The position numbers and the translations under genes were made by a program. From Mogibacterium sp. (GTDB lineage Bacteria; Bacillota; Clostridia; Peptostreptococcales; Anaerovoracaceae): DNA of 39,179 nt. The stretch is from contig JAFRGD010000021.1 in the NCBI GenBank assembly GCA_017433975.1, forward strand, positions 1 through 39,179. The letters are read 5' to 3'. Position 1 is the first letter of the stretch, and each line of letters begins with the position of its first letter. This document shows positions 24,492 to 32,641 of the stretch, piece by piece. The notes under the pieces are model-generated. The model searched no databases. It worked only from the letters and a program-made list of their open reading frames with translations, and was not told the DNA's origin.

Positions 24492-26465
24492 ATGATTTCG
24501 TGTATGGGCAAGGTCCTCAGAGTCGATCTGACGGCCGGGACGACGGCTGTGGAGAAGATTCCGGATGAGGTCTACGAGGCGGTCCTGTCCGGCAAGGGCC
24601 TGGGCGCCTGGTATCTATACAAAAACATCCCGGCGGGCGCGGACCCGCTGGGCCCGGACAACATCCTGGGCTTCTGCTCGGGCGCGCTGACGGGAACCGG
24701 TGCGTTCATGACCGGCCGCTGGACGGTCGTCTGCAAGAGCCCGCTGACGGGCGGCTGGGGCGACGCGAACTGCGGCGGCATTTTTGCGCCTGCCATCAAG
24801 CAGTGCGGCTACGACGCGATCTTCATCTCCGGCATCTCGGACAAACCGGTCTACTTGTTCTGCGATAACAAAGGCGCGGAGATCCGCGACGCGTCGGAAT
24901 ACTGGGGACTGGATGCCGTCGAGGCGGAGGACCGCCTGCGGAAAGACTGCTCCGGCAAAAAGATCCCGCGCATCGCGGTCATCGGGCAGTCCGGCGAAAA
25001 CCTTTCGCGGATCTCGGGCATCTGCAACGAAGGCGGCAGAATCGCCGCGCGGAGCGGCGTCGGCGCGGTCATGGGAAGCAAACGGCTCAAGGCCGTCGTG
25101 CTAGCGGGAAGCAAGCCGATCAAGTGCGCTGACCCGGAGGCGGTCAAGGCGATCTCGCGGGAACTCGGCCGCAAGGTCAACAAGATGTTCGTCCCAAAGG
25201 GCATCGGCGGGTCCCTCGCGCTCGGCGGCATCGGCATGGGCATGGCGCCGTCGCTTCCGCTGGACGGCTCGCTTACTTCGTTGATCTTCCGGGAGTGGGG
25301 AACGCCGTCCAACACGCCGATGGCGATCATGAGCGGCGACGGTCCGCTTAAGAACTGGGGCGCCGGACCGTCGGAGGTCGGCGGGATGCGGATGGCGCTC
25401 GCTTACAATCCAGACAAGATTAACAAGATCGAAGAAGCCAAATACCACTGCTATTCCTGCCCGCTCGGCTGCGGCGGCAGGGTGGACCTCAGCCAGGTCG
25501 CCTACAGCGAGTTTTACGAGACGCACAAGCCGGAATACGAGACGATCCAGGCGTTCGGAGCGCTGATCGTCAGCCGGGACCTGAACGCGGTCCTATATAT
25601 CAACGAACTGCTGAACCGGGCCGGGATGGACACAATCTCTGCGGGCAATACGGTCGCGTGGGCGATCGAGTGCTACGAGAACGGAATCCTGACCAAAGAG
25701 CAGACCGATGGGCTCGAGCTCACATGGGGCAACTACGAAGCCGTGATCGAACTGGTTCGCAAAATGATTGCACGGGAGGGCTTCGGAAACGACCTCGCGG
25801 ACGGTGTGAAGCGCGCCGCGGCCAAATACGGCGGCGAGGAATATGCGATGCACGTCGGCGGTCAGGAGCCGGGCATGCACGACACGCGGAACGACCCGCA
25901 GCTCGGCATCCACATGGTCGCGGAACCGGCGCCGGGCAAGCACACCATCGGCATGGCGATCCAGTACGGGGCGATGTCCCTCTGCGACATCTGCTCGTGG
26001 GCGCCGCCTGCCACGATGCACGCCAAGGCGGAGGACCTCGAGCCGACGGAGACGATGGCGATGATTTCCAAGGCCAACGCCTGTTACTCCATGCTCTTCG
26101 ACGGAATCGGCGGGTGTTACTACGCGGAGATGATGGGCGTGCACATGTATAAGACCATCGAGTACATCAACGCGGCGGCCGGCTGGAACTACGACGGCGA
26201 CCATTACATGGAGATCGGCGCGCGCATCCAGACGATCCGGCAGATGTTCAACGTCAAGCACGGCTACGCGCCAAGTGACGTCAAGCTGCCGGACCGTATG
26301 CAGGGCAAACCGGCGCTCCGGACCGGTCCGCTCAAGGGCGTGACCCTCAAGAACAAGGAGCAGGTCGCGATGCATTGGAAGGCGTTCGGCTGGGATGAGA
26401 AGACCGGCGAGCCGCTTCCGGAGACGGTCGAAAAGCTCGGAATCAACCGGTTGATGGAGATGTAG
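24492..26465 (+). CDS. AOR-family tungsten-pterin oxidoreductase (locus B)
   Basis: The 657-residue protein is an aldehyde:ferredoxin oxidoreductase family member. It begins with the usual KVLRVDLTAGT strand and has CKSPLTGGWGDANCGGIFAP (81-100), RSGVGAVMGSKRLKAVV (187-203), the cluster motif C320-x2-C323-x3-C327 (CYSCPLGC) and a likely distal ligand C542 in DGIGGCYY. Such enzymes oxidise aldehydes to carboxylic acids and reduce ferredoxin; tungsten rather than molybdenum is typical of the family. GGAGG (24480-24484) precedes the ATG. It follows the alcohol dehydrogenase and precedes its ferredoxin by 2 bases. The aldehyde range is unknown. Confidence 0.92.
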   Translation: MISCMGKVLRVDLTAGTTAVEKIPDEVYEAVLSGKGLGAWYLYKNIPAGADPLGPDNILGFCSGALTGTGAFMTGRWTVVCKSPLTGGWGDANCGGIFAPAIKQCGYDAIFISGISDKPVYLFCDNKGAEIRDASEYWGLDAVEAEDRLRKDCSGKKIPRIAVIGQSGENLSRISGICNEGGRIAARSGVGAVMGSKRLKAVVLAGSKPIKCADPEAVKAISRELGRKVNKMFVPKGIGGSLALGGIGMGMAPSLPLDGSLTSLIFREWGTPSNTPMAIMSGDGPLKNWGAGPSEVGGMRMALAYNPDKINKIEEAKYHCYSCPLGCGGRVDLSQVAYSEFYETHKPEYETIQAFGALIVSRDLNAVLYINELLNRAGMDTISAGNTVAWAIECYENGILTKEQTDGLELTWGNYEAVIELVRKMIAREGFGNDLADGVKRAAAKYGGEEYAMHVGGQEPGMHDTRNDPQLGIHMVAEPAPGKHTIGMAIQYGAMSLCDICSWAPPATMHAKAEDLEPTETMAMISKANACYSMLFDGIGGCYYAEMMGVHMYKTIEYINAAAGWNYDGDHYMEIGARIQTIRQMFNVKHGYAPSDVKLPDRMQGKPALRTGPLKGVTLKNKEQVAMHWKAFGWDEKTGEPLPETVEKLGINRLMEM

Positions 26466-26467
26466 CC

Positions 26468-26695
26468 ATGGCAGCAAAAAAATACCCGAATTTTTATTAT
26501 AAAGACTGCGTCAGCTGCAGTATCTGCGTGCAGGCCTGTCCGGTTGGGGCACTCGACCTCACGCGGGCCGGCAAAAGCGGCCGGTACCGGAACCTCTTCC
26601 CGGAGCTCGTGAACGACCGGTGCATCGGCTGCGGCCTCTGCGCCGGCAACTGCCCGATGGAGTGCATCCACATGAGGTCGGACTATGAAGGTTAA
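26468..26695 (+). CDS. 2[4Fe-4S] ferredoxin of locus B
   Basis: A 75-residue bacterial-type ferredoxin with C14/17/20/24 and C52/55/58/62, both ending in CP. It begins 2 bases after the AOR-B stop, with GGAGA (26456-26460) inside the end of that gene. It is the expected electron acceptor or a tightly bound small subunit of AOR-B. Its end overlaps the MoaD-like gene by 11 bases. Confidence 0.92.
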   Translation: MAAKKYPNFYYKDCVSCSICVQACPVGALDLTRAGKSGRYRNLFPELVNDRCIGCGLCAGNCPMECIHMRSDYEG

Positions 26696-26918
26696 AGTCT
26701 TCCCGCCGGCCGGCTGCGACCGGAGCGCCCTGGACGAGCGGTCCTGGGCGGAGCTTCCGGACGGGAGCACGGTCGGCGACGTTTTGAAGCTAATAAAATG
26801 CAGCCCGGTCAAAGCCAGGCTGCTTTTGGTCAGTGTGAACGGCGAGCGCGCGAAGCTCCATCGGGAGCTTCGCGACGGCGACGTCGTCGGTTTCTTTTCG
26901 CTGGTGTCGGGCGGCTAG
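26685..26918 (+). CDS. MoaD/ThiS-like small carrier of locus B
   Basis: A 77-residue beta-grasp protein with MKVKVF at the start, GSTVGDVLKLI in the first helix, LLVSVNGE and a C-terminal SGG tail, as in MoaD and ThiS. It would supply sulfur for the pterin dithiolene of AOR-B. ATG 26685 has GAGG 7 bases upstream and lies within the ferredoxin gene. Its stop is only 4 bases from the stop of the convergent locus C operon. Confidence 0.85.
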   Translation: MKVKVFPPAGCDRSALDERSWAELPDGSTVGDVLKLIKCSPVKARLLLVSVNGERAKLHRELRDGDVVGFFSLVSGG

Positions 26919-26922
26919 GGGA

Positions 26923-27672
26923 TTATACTTCGTAGCCGAAGGTGTCCGCCATGACCCTCGCCATGCGCTCTTTGCGGCACTCGTCGCACAGTCCGTCAAA
27001 CTCATTTCCGCTGCGGTTCGCAGCTTTTTTTATTTGTTCTTCGGTCCCGATGACCGCGCCGCAGCGCGTGCAGTGGACGAGGTCAAACGTCTTGCCCCAG
27101 ATCGTGCGCGTCTTGAAGTCGTCCTTGAGCTCGATCGCCTTGGTCGGGCAGACCTTGGCGCAGGCGCCGCAGCCGATGCAGACGCTGTCCGGGTCTCCGT
27201 ACGGTGTGGAGATCGCTTTTGTGATACCGCGGTTGACCGTGGAGATGGCGCCGACCGAGAGCGCGCCGCAGACCTTTGCGCAGAGGCCGCACATCACGCA
27301 CTTCTCACCGTCGATCTTGACAAAGCGCTCGATGTCCGGCGCTTTGTAGTATTTGCACATCTGGCGGATCTCCGGGCTCTCCGGAGCGCGCTTCGCGAGG
27401 AGCGTGAGGATCATCCGGCGCTCCCGCTGGATTCGCTCGCTGTTGGTCTCGACCTCGATCTCGCTGGTGACCGGGTAGAGGCAGGAGACGACGACGCTCT
27501 TGCGGCCGCGGTCCGTGATCTCGGCGATGCAGAGGCGGCAGGCACCCATGCCTTCTTCGATGGCGTCGTGCTGGCACAGGGTCGGGATCGTGATTCCGTT
27601 CCGGCGGGCGATGGTCAGCAGGTATTCGCCCTTCTCACAGGCGCATTCCTTTCCGTTGATTTTGATGATCAT
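26923..27672 (-). CDS. NuoG-like Fe-S subunit, BfuA-type (locus C)
   Basis: The 249-residue protein has a plant-type [2Fe-2S] domain (C33, C45, C48, C64), two [4Fe-4S] motifs (C125/128/131/135 and C165/168/171/175), and an unusual C-terminal four-cysteine site C201-x2-C204 ... C229-x2-C232. It lacks the NuoG His-ligated cluster and the hydrogenase H-cluster domain, so it is a connector subunit rather than a hydrogenase. This short form beside NuoE and NuoF homologues fits the Bfu family of flavin-type electron-bifurcating modules. GGGAGG precedes ATG, which overlaps the NuoF-like stop (ATGA). It is last in the locus C operon. Confidence 0.85.
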   Translation of the reverse strand: MIIKINGKECACEKGEYLLTIARRNGITIPTLCQHDAIEEGMGACRLCIAEITDRGRKSVVVSCLYPVTSEIEVETNSERIQRERRMILTLLAKRAPESPEIRQMCKYYKAPDIERFVKIDGEKCVMCGLCAKVCGALSVGAISTVNRGITKAISTPYGDPDSVCIGCGACAKVCPTKAIELKDDFKTRTIWGKTFDLVHCTRCGAVIGTEEQIKKAANRSGNEFDGLCDECRKERMARVMADTFGYEV

Positions 27673-29465
27673 CTTGCCGACCTCCCTTCTGTAAGTACCG
27701 CGTTGAAGCGGCAGGCTTCACGGCAGCTCCCGCAGGAGATGCACTTGGTGGCGTCGATGTGGTGCGGCTGCTTTACCGAGCCGCTGACGGCGCCGGTCGG
27801 GCAGGCCTTTGCGCAGGCCGTGCAGCCCCGGCACGCCTCCGCGTCGATGCGGAAGGAGGTGAGGGCTTTGCAGACGCCGGCCGGGCAGCGGTGCTCGAGG
27901 ATGTGCGCCTCGTACTCGTCGCGGAAGTATTTGAGCGTGGTGAGCACCGGGTTCGGCGCGGACTTGCCGAGGGCGCAGAGCGAGCAGTCGATCATGGTCT
28001 CGCCGAGCGCTTCGAGCAGGTCGAGGTCTTCCATCTTTCCGCGGCCTTCGCGGATGTCGGTCAGAATTTCGAGCATCTGCTTGAGGCCTTCGCGGCACGG
28101 CGTGCATTTGCCGCACGACTCGCCGCAGAGGAAATTGACGTAGTATCTAGCGACGTCCACCATGCAGCTGCGGTCGTCCATGACGATCATGCCGCCGGAG
28201 CCCATCATGGCTCCGTATTTTTTCAATGTGTCAAAGTCGACCGGGAGGTCGAGCATGCTCTCCGGGATGCAGCCGCCGGACGGACCGCCGGTCTGAACCG
28301 CTTTGAACGGGCGGTTGCCCTTGATGCCGCCGCCGATGTCGAAGATGAGCTCGCGGAGCGTCGTCCCCATCGGGACTTCCACGAGGCCTGTCCGGTTGAC
28401 CTTGCCGACGAGCGCGAACACCTTGGTGCCCTTGCTGCCCTCAGTACCGATGGCCGCGTAAGCTTCGCCGCCGTTGTTGATGATGTATGGGATGTTGGCC
28501 AGCGTTTCGACGTTGTTCAGGACGGTCGGCTGGTTCCAGAGGCCTCTCTGAACGGAACGGATGTATTTCGCGCGGGGCTCGCCGACCTTGCCCTCGATGG
28601 ACTGCATGAGAGCGGTGGACTCGCCGCAGACGAACGCGCCGCCGCCGCGGACGACTTCCAGATGCAGGCGCCGTCCGGTGCCCAGGATGTCGTCGCCGAT
28701 GAAGCCGGCGGCTTCCGCGGCTTTGATGGCTCCGCGGACGTCCTTGACCGCGCTGTCATACTCGTCACGGATGTAGAGGTAGCCCTGCTCGGCGCCGATC
28801 GCGAGCGCGCAGATGGCCAGGCCTTCAATGACGCTGTGCGGGTCGCCCTCGAGGATCGACCGGTCCATGAAGGCGCCCGGGTCGCCCTCGTCGCCGTTGC
28901 AGGCGACATATTTCGGAAATTTATCGTAGCCGTATGCGGTGCGCCATTTGCGTCCGGTCGGGAAGCCCGCGCCGCCGCGGCCGCGGAGCCCGGAGACTTC
29001 CACCTCGTGGATGATCTCGTCCGGGGTCATGGTGAGGGCTTTCTTGAGCGCCTCGTAGCCGCCCACGGCGAGGTAGTCGTCGATGCTCGCAAGCGAGATC
29101 TTGCCGACGTTCCGGAGCGCGATTTTCATCTGCGGGGCGTAGAACGGGTTCTCCTCCTGGCGCAGGACGCGCTTGCCCTCGTCGTTGACGAAGAGCAGCC
29201 GGTCGACCAGCTCATTCCCGACGACCGTCTTGTCAAAGATCTCCTGGACGTCCGAGACCTTTACGTGGTAGTATGCGATCTCGTCCGGGGCGATCGTGAC
29301 CAGCGGGCCCTTCTCACAGAGACCGTTGCAGCCGGTGCGCTTGACCGCGTACTCGACCTTGGCGTCAACGCCCGATGCGGAGACCAGCCGCTCGAATTCC
29401 TTGGCGACGTTGGCGCTGCCGTTGGCGAGACAGCCGGTGTCGCAGCAGACACGGATCGTTTTCAT
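27669..29465 (-). CDS. NuoF-like NADH-binding flavoprotein, BfuB/HndC-type (locus C)
   Basis: The 598-residue protein has an N-terminal thioredoxin-like [2Fe-2S] domain (C8/C12, C46/C50), the FMN/NADH core with RGRGGAGFPTGRKW (161-174) and GDEGDPGAF (191-199), the N3-type cluster C447/451/454 (CGESCGKCTPC, with C494), and two C-terminal [4Fe-4S] motifs (C545/548/551/555 and C575/578/581/585). This is the layout of HndC, HydB and BfuB subunits that link NAD(H) and ferredoxin in bifurcating complexes. AAAGGAGG precedes the ATG, and both ends overlap neighbouring genes by 4 bases. Here it is joined to AOR-C rather than to a hydrogenase. Confidence 0.92.
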   Translation of the reverse strand: MKTIRVCCDTGCLANGSANVAKEFERLVSASGVDAKVEYAVKRTGCNGLCEKGPLVTIAPDEIAYYHVKVSDVQEIFDKTVVGNELVDRLLFVNDEGKRVLRQEENPFYAPQMKIALRNVGKISLASIDDYLAVGGYEALKKALTMTPDEIIHEVEVSGLRGRGGAGFPTGRKWRTAYGYDKFPKYVACNGDEGDPGAFMDRSILEGDPHSVIEGLAICALAIGAEQGYLYIRDEYDSAVKDVRGAIKAAEAAGFIGDDILGTGRRLHLEVVRGGGAFVCGESTALMQSIEGKVGEPRAKYIRSVQRGLWNQPTVLNNVETLANIPYIINNGGEAYAAIGTEGSKGTKVFALVGKVNRTGLVEVPMGTTLRELIFDIGGGIKGNRPFKAVQTGGPSGGCIPESMLDLPVDFDTLKKYGAMMGSGGMIVMDDRSCMVDVARYYVNFLCGESCGKCTPCREGLKQMLEILTDIREGRGKMEDLDLLEALGETMIDCSLCALGKSAPNPVLTTLKYFRDEYEAHILEHRCPAGVCKALTSFRIDAEACRGCTACAKACPTGAVSGSVKQPHHIDATKCISCGSCREACRFNAVLTEGRSAR

Positions 29466-29935
29466 ATGCCAGCCTCCTTTCTATAAGTATCGATGATGCC
29501 CGGGAGTTTCTCCAGCGTCATTCTGCCGTAATAGGTGTCGTCGACGACCATGACCGGCGAAAGGGCGCACGAACCGAGGCAGTTCACGAGCTCGAGGCTG
29601 AAGAGCCCGTCCTCGGTGGTCTCGCCGTCAGCGATGCCGAGGAGGCGGGTGATCCCTTCGACGAGGGTCATGGAGCCGCGGATGTGGCAGGCCGTGCCGT
29701 CACAAAGTTTGATGATATGGCGGCCCTTCGGCTTCAGCGAAAGCGCCTTGTAAAAGGTGGCCATGGAGTAGAGGACGGAGAGGGGACAGTTCAGGTAACC
29801 TGCCAGCGCCTCGAGTCCTTCTCTCGGGATGTACTGAAATTCGTGCTGCATGTCCTGCATGATGGCCAGGCTGTAGTGCTGGTCGGCAGGATAGCTCTGC
29901 AGAATCTCCTGAATTTTTGCGGTTTGATCACTCAA
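29462..29935 (-). CDS. NuoE-like [2Fe-2S] subunit, BfuC/HndA-type (locus C)
   Basis: The 157-residue protein is the 24-kDa thioredoxin-like iron-sulfur subunit, with cluster ligands C78 and C83 (CDGTAC) and C119 and C123 (CLGSC). It partners NuoF-type flavoproteins. The only reasonable in-frame start is TTG at 29935, since no ATG or GTG occurs before the conserved core; its ribosome binding site is weak. The gene lies 27 bases behind the MoaD-like gene and overlaps the NuoF-like gene. Its inclusion in the AOR operon implies electron flow between the tungsten enzyme and NAD(H). Confidence 0.88.
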   Translation of the reverse strand: MSDQTAKIQEILQSYPADQHYSLAIMQDMQHEFQYIPREGLEALAGYLNCPLSVLYSMATFYKALSLKPKGRHIIKLCDGTACHIRGSMTLVEGITRLLGIADGETTEDGLFSLELVNCLGSCALSPVMVVDDTYYGRMTLEKLPGIIDTYRKEAGI

Positions 29936-29962
29936 TGTTCAGTACCAGCCTTTCTGATATGT

Positions 29963-30247
29963 TTAGCCCCCTGCAACCACAGGGAAAATGAGTACTGTGT
30001 CCGTGTCCTGCAGCGGAGTCTGGACGCCGTTTAAAAATTCGATGCGCCTGCCGTTGACCATGATAATGGAGCGGTCCGAGATGCCCGTCCCGTCCGGCGT
30101 AAGCAGTTCGCTGCGGAATTTGGCGCCGAAGCGGTCCGCAATTTGATGACACAGGTCGATCACGGTCTCCGCGGACTGCGGCCAGGCCATCTCCTTGCAG
30201 CCGGCGTAGCCCGGGTCGCGGAAGTACGCAAAGAATTTCACCAGCAT
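29963..30247 (-). CDS. MoaD/ThiS-like small carrier of locus C
   Basis: This 94-residue protein is the longest of the three MoaD-like proteins in the window and closest to canonical MoaD: MLVKFFAYFRD at the start, the TVIDLCHQIADRFG helix, IIMVNGRRIEFLNGVQTPL and a C-terminal VVAGG. ATG 30247 is chosen because GGAG is 8 bases upstream; a TTG two codons earlier is possible. It lies 118 bases behind the AOR-C stop, with a strong hairpin in the gap, and 27 bases ahead of the NuoE-like gene. Confidence 0.87.
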   Translation of the reverse strand: MLVKFFAYFRDPGYAGCKEMAWPQSAETVIDLCHQIADRFGAKFRSELLTPDGTGISDRSIIMVNGRRIEFLNGVQTPLQDTDTVLIFPVVAGG

Positions 30248-30271
30248 AACCAATTCTCCATAATTGCACCA

Positions 30272-30302
30272 GAACCGGAAGCAGCCTGCGGCTGCCTCCG
30301 GA
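30272..30302 (-). repeat. Intra-operon hairpin between AOR-C and moaD-like genes
   Basis: The minus strand has CCGGAGGCAGCC, a 3-base loop GCA, and GGCTGCTTCCGG, a 12-base stem with one G-U pair. There is no T tract after it, so it is not a simple terminator. It may stabilise or process the message between the two genes. Confidence 0.6.
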
Positions 30303-30365
30303 TCGGTTCGTTGACAACTATAACGTTGTAATTATTATAACCCTTTTTACTGTGGAAAAGAAGCT

Positions 30366-32168
30366 TTAGAGACCGAGCTCCGCGTCCTTCTCCTTGGTCG
30401 GGATGCCTTCGCTGTCCCAGCCGCGGACCGCATAGTACTCTTTGAGCATCGTCTCGAGCTGGCTGACCTTGCCCTTGGCCGGACCGGTCTTGAGCTCTTC
30501 TCTCAGGAGTCTCGGCGGGAGGGTGTCCTTCTCGACGCCGGCGACGATGTTGAACTTCTTCTCGAGGTTCCAGATGCGCTCGCCCTTGAGCAGGATGTCC
30601 TCGTCGGACTCCTCGTCCCAGCCGCACGCCTCGCGGAGCATCGCGGCGATTTCCGGCAGGCCCTGACCGAAGGTCGTGAACAGGCAGATGCCGGAGGAGT
30701 CGCAGAGCGCGGTGAGGTCCTGGAAGACCTTCAGCAGAGCGGCCTTGCCCTCGGTGACCAGCGGGTCCATCGCGAGAGGGATACCGAGGACCTCAGGCGA
30801 GATCATGTAACCTCTGACGTGGCAGCCGCCGCGGTTGGAGGTCGCGTAGTTCAGGCCGATGCCCTGGATCGCGCGGCCGTCGTACGCAGGCATCTCCTGC
30901 TTCTTAACGGACATGGAGAGCTCCGAATGACCGTATTTTTCCGCCATGCGGTAAGAGCCCAGTGCGAGTACGTTACCGAAGCCTTCGCGGAGGCAGGTGA
31001 TCTCCGTCGCCTTGACCATGGCTTCCGCATCACCGAAGCGGAGCGGGAAGCCGACTTCTTCTTCTTTGATGCAGCCCATCTCGAAGAGCTCCATCGCGCA
31101 GGCGATGGTGGCGCCCATCGTGATCGGGTCGATGCCGTACTGGTTGCAGAGGAAGTTCGCCTTGCAGACCGCGCCGAGGTCTTCGACGCCGCAGTCGGAG
31201 CCGAACGACCAGCTGGCTTCGTACTCAGGGCCTTCGCCTCTGGACTTGAACGCGCCGCTCGCGATGTCGACGATTCTGCCGCAGCCGATGGAGCAGCCGA
31301 AGCAGCCCTTGTTGCGGATCAGGTGCTTTGCAGCGAGCGTCTCGCCGGAAATCGAGTCGGCCTGTGGGAACACCGCGCCGTCACGGCCGTTGTTGACCGG
31401 CAGTCCGCCGACGCTGTTGACGATGTTAACCAGGATCATGGTACCGAGCTGGCCGAGGCCTGCGCCGGTGACCGGGTGCGCCGCAAGCTGTGCTCTCGCG
31501 GCAGCGCAGACGTCGAAGAACTTGTCCGGATTCGCGACCTTGACCGAACCGGTGCCCTTGACGGCGATTGCCTTGAGTTTCTTAGAGCCCATGACGGCGC
31601 CGGTGCCGCCGCGGCCGGCAGCGCGGTGCTTGTCGTTCATGACGGTCGCGTAGAGGGTGCCTTCCTCGCCGCCCTTGGAGATGGTGGCGATGCGGAAGTT
31701 CTCGCCACACTCCGCGTAGAGAGCCTCGGTCGTCTCAAAGACGTCCTTGCCCCACATCGCCGAAGCGTCGCGGAGTTCGACCTGATCGTCGTTGATGTAG
31801 AGATAGACAGGCTTGTCGGATACGCCCTGGAAGATGATGCCGTCATAGCCCGCGTATTTGAGTTCCGGAGCGAAGTGGCCGCCGGAGTTGGAGGCCTCGA
31901 TCGTGCCGGTGAGCGGGGACTTGCAGACGACGTTGTAACGTCCGGAGGACGTCGCGAACGTACCGGTCAGCGGGCCCGTCATGAAGATGAGGTTGTTGCC
32001 TGGGCCGAGCGGATCGCATTTTGGATCGCACTCGTCGCAGAAGTATTTGGTTCCGAGACCTCTCGCGCCGACGAAGTCGTGCGCATTCTTTTCATTCAGA
32101 GGCTCCTTGGTGATTTTGCCAGTGCCGAGATCGACACGGAGAATTCTTCCGATATATCCGTTATTCAT
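30366..32168 (-). CDS. Aldehyde ferredoxin oxidoreductase (locus C)
   Basis: At 600 residues this is the most canonical AOR in the window. Landmarks are GRILRVDLGTGK (7-18), GARGLGTKYF (34-43), CKSPLTGT (82-89), GRGGTGAVMGSKKLKAI (185-201), GEGPEYE, the cluster ligands C289/C292/C296 (CFGCSIGC) and distal C495 in DSSGICLF. It would oxidise an aldehyde at a tungsten-bispterin site. ATG 32168 is chosen, with GAGGAGG 8 bases upstream, rather than the adjacent GTG; the ribosome binding site lies over the end of the polyferredoxin gene, so translation is probably coupled. Association with NuoE/F/G-like subunits suggests that its electrons are shared between ferredoxin and NAD+. Confidence 0.95.
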   Translation of the reverse strand: MNNGYIGRILRVDLGTGKITKEPLNEKNAHDFVGARGLGTKYFCDECDPKCDPLGPGNNLIFMTGPLTGTFATSSGRYNVVCKSPLTGTIEASNSGGHFAPELKYAGYDGIIFQGVSDKPVYLYINDDQVELRDASAMWGKDVFETTEALYAECGENFRIATISKGGEEGTLYATVMNDKHRAAGRGGTGAVMGSKKLKAIAVKGTGSVKVANPDKFFDVCAAARAQLAAHPVTGAGLGQLGTMILVNIVNSVGGLPVNNGRDGAVFPQADSISGETLAAKHLIRNKGCFGCSIGCGRIVDIASGAFKSRGEGPEYEASWSFGSDCGVEDLGAVCKANFLCNQYGIDPITMGATIACAMELFEMGCIKEEEVGFPLRFGDAEAMVKATEITCLREGFGNVLALGSYRMAEKYGHSELSMSVKKQEMPAYDGRAIQGIGLNYATSNRGGCHVRGYMISPEVLGIPLAMDPLVTEGKAALLKVFQDLTALCDSSGICLFTTFGQGLPEIAAMLREACGWDEESDEDILLKGERIWNLEKKFNIVAGVEKDTLPPRLLREELKTGPAKGKVSQLETMLKEYYAVRGWDSEGIPTKEKDAELGL

Positions 32169-32170
32169 CA

Positions 32171-32641
32171 CTACGCCTCCTCTCCGATCAGGTCTCTGTA
32201 CTTTTCGCTCACGGCAGCTCTCTTGTCATGAATCGCGTCGGTGTCTACGAATTCAAGAGCGTGTCCCGGGCAGTACTTGACGCACTTTGGATCGCCGCCG
32301 CAGAGGTCGCACTTGAAGACCTTGCTGACGAGCGGGTGGTACGAAATGTTGCCGAGCGGGCAGGCGTTCGCGCACATCTTGCAGCCGATGCATTTCTTGT
32401 AGTTGATGACGACTGCGTTGTTCTCGTCACGCGTGATCGCGCGGACCGGGCAGACCTTCATGCAACACGGCTCTTCGCACTGCAGGCACATCATCGGAAT
32501 CGCGACAGCGGCTTTCTCGTACTCGAAAACGTGGACGTTTGCGAGCTTCGGATTGAATTCCTTGTAATGCCCGAAGGAACAGGCAAGCTCGCAGGTACGG
32601 CAACCGATGCACTTTTCCGGCTTGATCACTAATTGTTTCAT
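32171..32641 (-). CDS. Polyferredoxin of AOR locus C (four [4Fe-4S] motifs)
   Basis: The 156-residue DmsB/HycB-type electron-transfer protein has cysteine groups C11/14/17/21, C52/55/60/64, C84/87/90/94 and C111/114/120/124. It would carry electrons from the tungsten enzyme to the NuoF-like flavoprotein. It is the first gene of the locus C operon. The only good Shine-Dalgarno, AAGGAGGT, is about 30 bases upstream of ATG 32641 and separated from it by a hairpin; an in-frame TGA in that leader rules out an earlier start. Confidence 0.9.
   Translation of the reverse strand: MKQLVIKPEKCIGCRTCELACSFGHYKEFNPKLANVHVFEYEKAAVAIPMMCLQCEEPCCMKVCPVRAITRDENNAVVINYKKCIGCKMCANACPLGNISYHPLVSKVFKCDLCGGDPKCVKYCPGHALEFVDTDAIHDKRAAVSEKYRDLIGEEA

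Noticed and set aside
27759..29486. A 575-codon plus-strand open frame opposite the NuoF-like gene
   Set aside because: Shadow of the NuoF-like gene, whose cluster and FMN motifs are complete on the minus strand.
30819..32231. A 470-codon plus-strand open frame opposite AOR-C
   Set aside because: No motifs and entirely within a canonical AOR gene on the other strand.
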